Of a stretch of 59,941 nucleotides of DNA, positions 56,062 to 59,941 are shown piece after piece (the first letter of the stretch is position 1; each line of letters opens with the position of its first letter). A model generated the notes under the pieces. That model worked only from the letters and a program-made list of their open reading frames with translations. It did not search any database and was not told where the DNA came from. The stretch covers positions 1-59,941 of the forward strand of contig NZ_NHYK01000010.1 of the NCBI RefSeq assembly GCF_003288805.1. Reading direction: 5' to 3'. A program made the position numbers and the translations under genes. Origin of the DNA: Helicobacter sp. 10-6591. GTDB taxonomy: Bacteria > Campylobacterota > Campylobacteria > Campylobacterales > Helicobacteraceae.

Positions 56062-59000
56062 TTATACTTCCATCAAATGATCTGTCCAAAGTTCACATTG
56101 AGTCATTACTGTTTGCAATGCATCCATTTGATTCTTCGGCGGATAATTGTATTTTTTCAAAAGTCTTTTTATTGTCCTCCTCATATTTGCTCGGGCAGAT
56201 TCTTTCTTTTGCCAATCTATTGTTTTGCTTTTTCTTAATAATTCCGTTAATTCTCTTGTCATATTTATGAGTTCTTCATTTTTATAAAAATCTTTAACAG
56301 CTTGAGGTTTGGTCAAAGCATCGTAAAAAGCAATTTCTTCTGCATTTAAGTCCCCAATTGGTTGTTCTCCATCGTTAATTTCTTTTGCAATTTTTAATAG
56401 TTCTTCAATGACTTCAGCATTAGTAATTAGACCATTTATATATTTATTCATAGCCGCTTGAATAAGTTCACTGAATTTTTCTGATTTTACAAAATTTGTT
56501 CTTGTATAAATAGAAACCTGTTCAGAAATGAGTTTTTTTAATATTTCAACGGCAAGATTTTTTTCTTTCATGTTTGCAATTTCATCTAAAAATTTAGGAT
56601 CAAACAATGAAAATTCTTGCTTTACATCAGCAAATACATTGATTACACCATCACTTTTTATGCTTTGCTTTAATAGCTCGTTAATTCTTGCATTCATTTC
56701 CAGAAGAGATATCTTTTTATCAACTCCGGTATTCATCAATCTATTCAACAACACCCTTACTGATTCAAAGAATGCTGCTGTAATTCTTTCATCACTTTGT
56801 GCAATAGAAGAACACAACGATAATGCTTGATGCAGCAATAAAGCCTCTTTTTGAAATGATTCTTTTCTATCTTGCATATTTGGATCAACTATAAAATTCA
56901 CCGCTCCACTAATTAATTTCGCTCTTTCTAAATCCGTACCGGTTATAAATTTTGAAAAATCATAGCCATGGAATAAATCACAACATACTTCCAATTTTTC
57001 AACAAATTTAGGATATGCAATTTTAGAAATATCAGGGTTTCCATATTTCTTTTGGTCACGTTTTGTATAATCATTCATTGCTTGTTTTAAGGCAGATGCA
57101 ATACCTACATAATCAACAACCAATCCGCCTTCTTTATCTTTAAATACACGATTTACTCTTGCAATCGCTTGCATTAAGTTATGACCATTCATTGGTTTAT
57201 AAACATACATTGTTGCTAATGATGGAACATCAAAGCCTGTAAGCCACATATCAACAACAATTGCTATTTTTAAAGTATCTTTATTGTCTTTAAATCTTTT
57301 TGCAAGTTCAGCTTTATAAGATTTATTGCCAATAATATCGCGCCATTCTTCAGGGTCATTATTTCCTGAAGTCATAACAACAGCAACTTTTTCTTTATCC
57401 TTTTCTCCCCAATGTGGTCTTAATTTTAAAATTCTGTCATATATTTTCATTGCAATAAGTCTTGAATAAGCAACAATCATTGCTTTACCAGTTAAGAGAT
57501 GCTCTCTATTGTATTCATAGTGATTTAAAATATCATCAACCAAAGAATTAATTGTACTTTCATCTCCTAATATAGATTCCATCTTGCTTAATTCTCGTTT
57601 GCTTTGCTCAATCACTTCTTCATCTGCATTAAGAGCCATTAAATCATATTCTTTATCAATTAATTGCAAAACTGCAGGATCTAATTGAAGTTTAACAACT
57701 CTGCTTTCATAATAAACAGGTCTGGTTGCTCCATCTTCTACCGCTTGAGTCATGTCATAAATATCAATATAATTACCAAAAACTTCTTGTGTATCTTTAT
57801 CTTTTGAGGAAATTGGAGTTCCTGTAAAACCGATATATGTTGCGTTTGGCAAACTATTTCTTATTATTCTTGCTGTACCGATTTTGATTTTACCTGTTTT
57901 AGAATCAACTTTTTCACTTAATCCATATTGTCCTCTATGAGCCTCATCTGCCATAACTATTATATTTCTTCTTGTTGATAGCGGTTCGTCAGATTCTTCA
58001 AATTTTTGCATTGTAGTAAATATAATCCCATTTGCTTCTCTTCCATTTAGCCAATCTTTTAATCCAATATCATTTTGAGATGAAGTATTAGTAATTTTTC
58101 TACAAGTTGCTTGAACGGGAGTTTGCCTTAGAAATTCTTGACATTTTGAAAACTGAGAATATAACTGATTATCTAAATCGTTCCTATCTGTTAAAACAAC
58201 AATAGTAGGACTATTTAATGCTTCTTGCAATAAGTGAGCATAAAATACCATTGATAAAGATTTCCCGCTTCCTTGCGTATGCCAGAATACTCCGCCTTTT
58301 CCATCAGTTTTGGTTGCTTTTTTTGTAGATTCGATTGCTTTTTTTACTGCAAAGTATTGATGATATCCAGCTAAAATTTTAAAAGTATTTAATCCGTCAT
58401 TATTAAAGCAAATAAAATTCTTTAATATATCCAACAAACGTTCTTTGGTAAAAATGCCTTCTATCAAAGTGTCAAATTGTGCATGTTGATTGTTTTCATA
58501 GTTGCCGTCTTTTGTTTTCCATTCCATATATCGAGTTTCATCAGAGGTAATTGTACCTGCTTTTGAAGTTAGCATATCAGACATTACGCAAATTGCGTTA
58601 TAAATAAACATAGACGGAATTTCTTTCATATAATTTCTAATTTGTCTATATGCTTGTGATGAATCAGTTTCTTCTCTAGAAGGAGATTTTAATTCAAAAA
58701 GCACAAGAGGTAATCCATTGATAAATAATAAAACATCAGGTCTTTTTTCGGAATTTTCAATAAATGTCCATTGGTTAGCGACTATGAACGAATTATTATC
58801 AACATTTTTATAATCAATCAAATAAACAATGGTTGAGCGTTGTTCTCCATTTTCTTGATATTTTACAGTTATGCCATTTTGTAAATAGTCCATGAATATA
58901 TTGTTTTGCTGTAATAATTCTCCATTATCAAAATTTTTAATTTTCAATAATGCTTCTTGAATAGCAGCCTTTGGAACACTTGGATTAATGCGATAAATAG

Positions 59001-59142
59001 AATCTTCTAAAACATCTTCATACAAGGGACAATGAAAATCACGATTTTCAATATCAGGACCATAAACATGCGTATATCCCATATTTTGGAAGAGTTCTAT
59101 TACGGAATTTTCATATGATTGTTCTGTGTAGGTTGCTTGCAT
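56062..59142 (-). CDS. hsdR: Type I restriction enzyme, R subunit (translocase-nuclease)
   Basis: HsdR translocates DNA and cuts it when the target is unmethylated. The 1026-residue protein has an N-terminal PD-(D/E)xK nuclease (RPDVLLFINGLPLVLFELKSP, about residues 134-154). The Walker A is HTQGSGKSLSM (about 290), motif II is MADEAHRGQYG, motif III is GFTGTPIS, and motif VI is QAIARVNRVF. A helical C-terminal region binds the methylase complex. AGAGG precedes the ATG. The gene is more AT-rich than its core neighbours, consistent with transfer. Confidence 0.95.
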   Translation of the reverse strand: MQATYTEQSYENSVIELFQNMGYTHVYGPDIENRDFHCPLYEDVLEDSIYRINPSVPKAAIQEALLKIKNFDNGELLQQNNIFMDYLQNGITVKYQENGEQRSTIVYLIDYKNVDNNSFIVANQWTFIENSEKRPDVLLFINGLPLVLFELKSPSREETDSSQAYRQIRNYMKEIPSMFIYNAICVMSDMLTSKAGTITSDETRYMEWKTKDGNYENNQHAQFDTLIEGIFTKERLLDILKNFICFNNDGLNTFKILAGYHQYFAVKKAIESTKKATKTDGKGGVFWHTQGSGKSLSMVFYAHLLQEALNSPTIVVLTDRNDLDNQLYSQFSKCQEFLRQTPVQATCRKITNTSSQNDIGLKDWLNGREANGIIFTTMQKFEESDEPLSTRRNIIVMADEAHRGQYGLSEKVDSKTGKIKIGTARIIRNSLPNATYIGFTGTPISSKDKDTQEVFGNYIDIYDMTQAVEDGATRPVYYESRVVKLQLDPAVLQLIDKEYDLMALNADEEVIEQSKRELSKMESILGDESTINSLVDDILNHYEYNREHLLTGKAMIVAYSRLIAMKIYDRILKLRPHWGEKDKEKVAVVMTSGNNDPEEWRDIIGNKSYKAELAKRFKDNKDTLKIAIVVDMWLTGFDVPSLATMYVYKPMNGHNLMQAIARVNRVFKDKEGGLVVDYVGIASALKQAMNDYTKRDQKKYGNPDISKIAYPKFVEKLEVCCDLFHGYDFSKFITGTDLERAKLISGAVNFIVDPNMQDRKESFQKEALLLHQALSLCSSIAQSDERITAAFFESVRVLLNRLMNTGVDKKISLLEMNARINELLKQSIKSDGVINVFADVKQEFSLFDPKFLDEIANMKEKNLAVEILKKLISEQVSIYTRTNFVKSEKFSELIQAAMNKYINGLITNAEVIEELLKIAKEINDGEQPIGDLNAEEIAFYDALTKPQAVKDFYKNEELINMTRELTELLRKSKTIDWQKKESARANMRRTIKRLLKKYNYPPKNQMDALQTVMTQCELWTDHLMEV

Positions 59143-59163
59143 TTAGACCTCTATTTATTTTAT

Positions 59164-59941
59164 TTATTTTTCGCTAAACGATAATTTATCATCGGACGAA
59201 CCTTCTAAAATCTCATTTATTTCAACTTTAGAAACATCAATTTCGCCACTCATAAGTTTTGGTAAAAGTGTATCACGAAGTTGAGTCAAATGTTCATTTT
59301 CTTCATAATTTTGATCAGATACTTTCAACAAATTACCAACAATCTTGTCAAAATGATTTAAAATTTCTGTTGATGGTTTTAACAAAATTATTTTTTTCAA
59401 TCTTCCAATAGGTAACTGCTGCAAAGCACTACCCGTAATTAAAGATTTAAAATCATTTTGTACTTTGGTGGATAATAAACTGCATGCTAAATATGATTTT
59501 GGTAAAATTTTATTACCATTTATTCTAACCAGTTGAGAATTAATGTTCACATCAATAAGTGAATCAGGAACAAAAGCAATACGTCCAATCTCCCCTCGCG
59601 TAGTTATTAATAAATCATCTTTTTTAGTATGTCCTTTTAATAGTTCTTTATGCTTTTTCTCTGTTATATAATACATATTTTGTTTTGAAATAGATGTTCC
59701 AATAAAATCAGTACCTCTAATAAAAGCAACGCCAGTGTTAACAAATTCATTTGTTTTTGGGTATTTTGAACTATAATTTCCATCTGAAATATCTAGCCCT
59801 AAATCACCTAATTCCTTATACATCCAATCATCAGGCATTACTCCACCGAATGGTTCGAAATCCACAAACCAAGACTTGAAAATCGCTTGGGCTTGTTGTT
59901 CTAAATTATTATTTATCGAATTATTTAATTCGATTTTGTCA
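59164..59941 (-). CDS. hsdS: Type I restriction enzyme, specificity subunit (partial)
   Basis: HsdS recognises the DNA target. Only its C-terminal part is here: the frame is open through the right edge. It begins with the conserved central spacer (IELNNSINNNLEQQAQAIFK, then FVDFEPFGG), continues with the second target-recognition domain (DISDGNYSSKYPKTNEF; FIRGTDF) and ends with the closing helix (LTQLRDTLLPKLMSGEIDVSK). A GTG at 59865 inside the frame is not the true start. hsdM is not in the window and probably lies upstream, past the edge. Confidence 0.93.
   Translation of the reverse strand, partial: DKIELNNSINNNLEQQAQAIFKSWFVDFEPFGGVMPDDWMYKELGDLGLDISDGNYSSKYPKTNEFVNTGVAFIRGTDFIGTSISKQNMYYITEKKHKELLKGHTKKDDLLITTRGEIGRIAFVPDSLIDVNINSQLVRINGNKILPKSYLACSLLSTKVQNDFKSLITGSALQQLPIGRLKKIILLKPSTEILNHFDKIVGNLLKVSDQNYEENEHLTQLRDTLLPKLMSGEIDVSKVEINEILEGSSDDKLSFSEK

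Noticed and set aside
1..59941. CRISPR arrays, rRNA and tRNA genes, insertion sequences
   Set aside because: No regularly spaced repeats, no tRNA- or rRNA-like stretches and no transposase were recognised on either strand by reading; short tRNAs could be missed without a covariance search.

Overview
The window reads as chromosome of an enterohepatic Helicobacter or a close relative in Campylobacterota. The base composition is AT-rich. Gene blocks match that group: psd-nadA, pheS-pheT-aroA-ispH, a NapA/Dps protein, a RibB with a degenerate RibA-like half, AddA, and an fdh operon with a TorD-type chaperone. It also carries a cytolethal distending toxin (CDT) operon and a homopolymeric G tract typical of phase-variable genes in these bacteria. 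I cannot name the species.

Layout. 1-5.5 kb (minus strand): nadA, psd, a YhhQ-type queuosine precursor transporter, and three envelope lipoproteins (LPP20-like, LpoB-like, COG3014-like). 5.7-7.2 kb: ribBA and napA, convergent. 7.5-15.6 kb: a formate respiration operon (Fe-S protein, FdhM-like chaperone, small Tat protein, FdhA, FdhB, FdhC, FdhD). FdhA is a selenoprotein: an in-frame UGA at 10711 splits it into two apparent reading frames. 15.6-19.8 kb: addA and purF.

20-28.2 kb is an accessory segment of lower GC. It holds two pilin-like gene remnants, a decayed cyclase-family gene, an NCS1 nucleobase-type permease, a long gene-poor AT-rich stretch, a CobW GTPase with a small Cys-rich partner, a cyclic-amide hydrolase/PgdA homologue and a carbon-nitrogen hydrolase, then broken pilus-type and autotransporter-type genes. 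The intact enzymes suggest import and opening of a cyclic amide or imide.

28.2-42.3 kb is core: a TPR glycosyltransferase-like protein, pheS, pheT, aroA, ispH, panC, an S4 protein, a Sua5-like protein, nrdA, a nitroreductase and typA. 42.4-47.3 kb is a tight co-directional cluster: an HMA-like protein, a ferritin-like protein, three small glycine-rich membrane proteins, an unusual P-type ATPase with Ser-Cys-Ala in place of Cys-Pro-Cys, and two small membrane proteins, one of only 44 residues. It resembles the ferrosome (Fez) iron-storage organelle systems and is the most interesting item here. dapE follows.

48.5-59.9 kb is a plasticity zone: a broken GmrSD-like (DUF262/DUF1524) restriction gene, a DNA methylase fragment fused to a truncated capsule kinase-like gene, a nucleotidyltransferase, a methyltransferase pseudogene with a 13-G tract, cdtABC, and a type I restriction locus (hsdR, partial hsdS) that runs off the right end.
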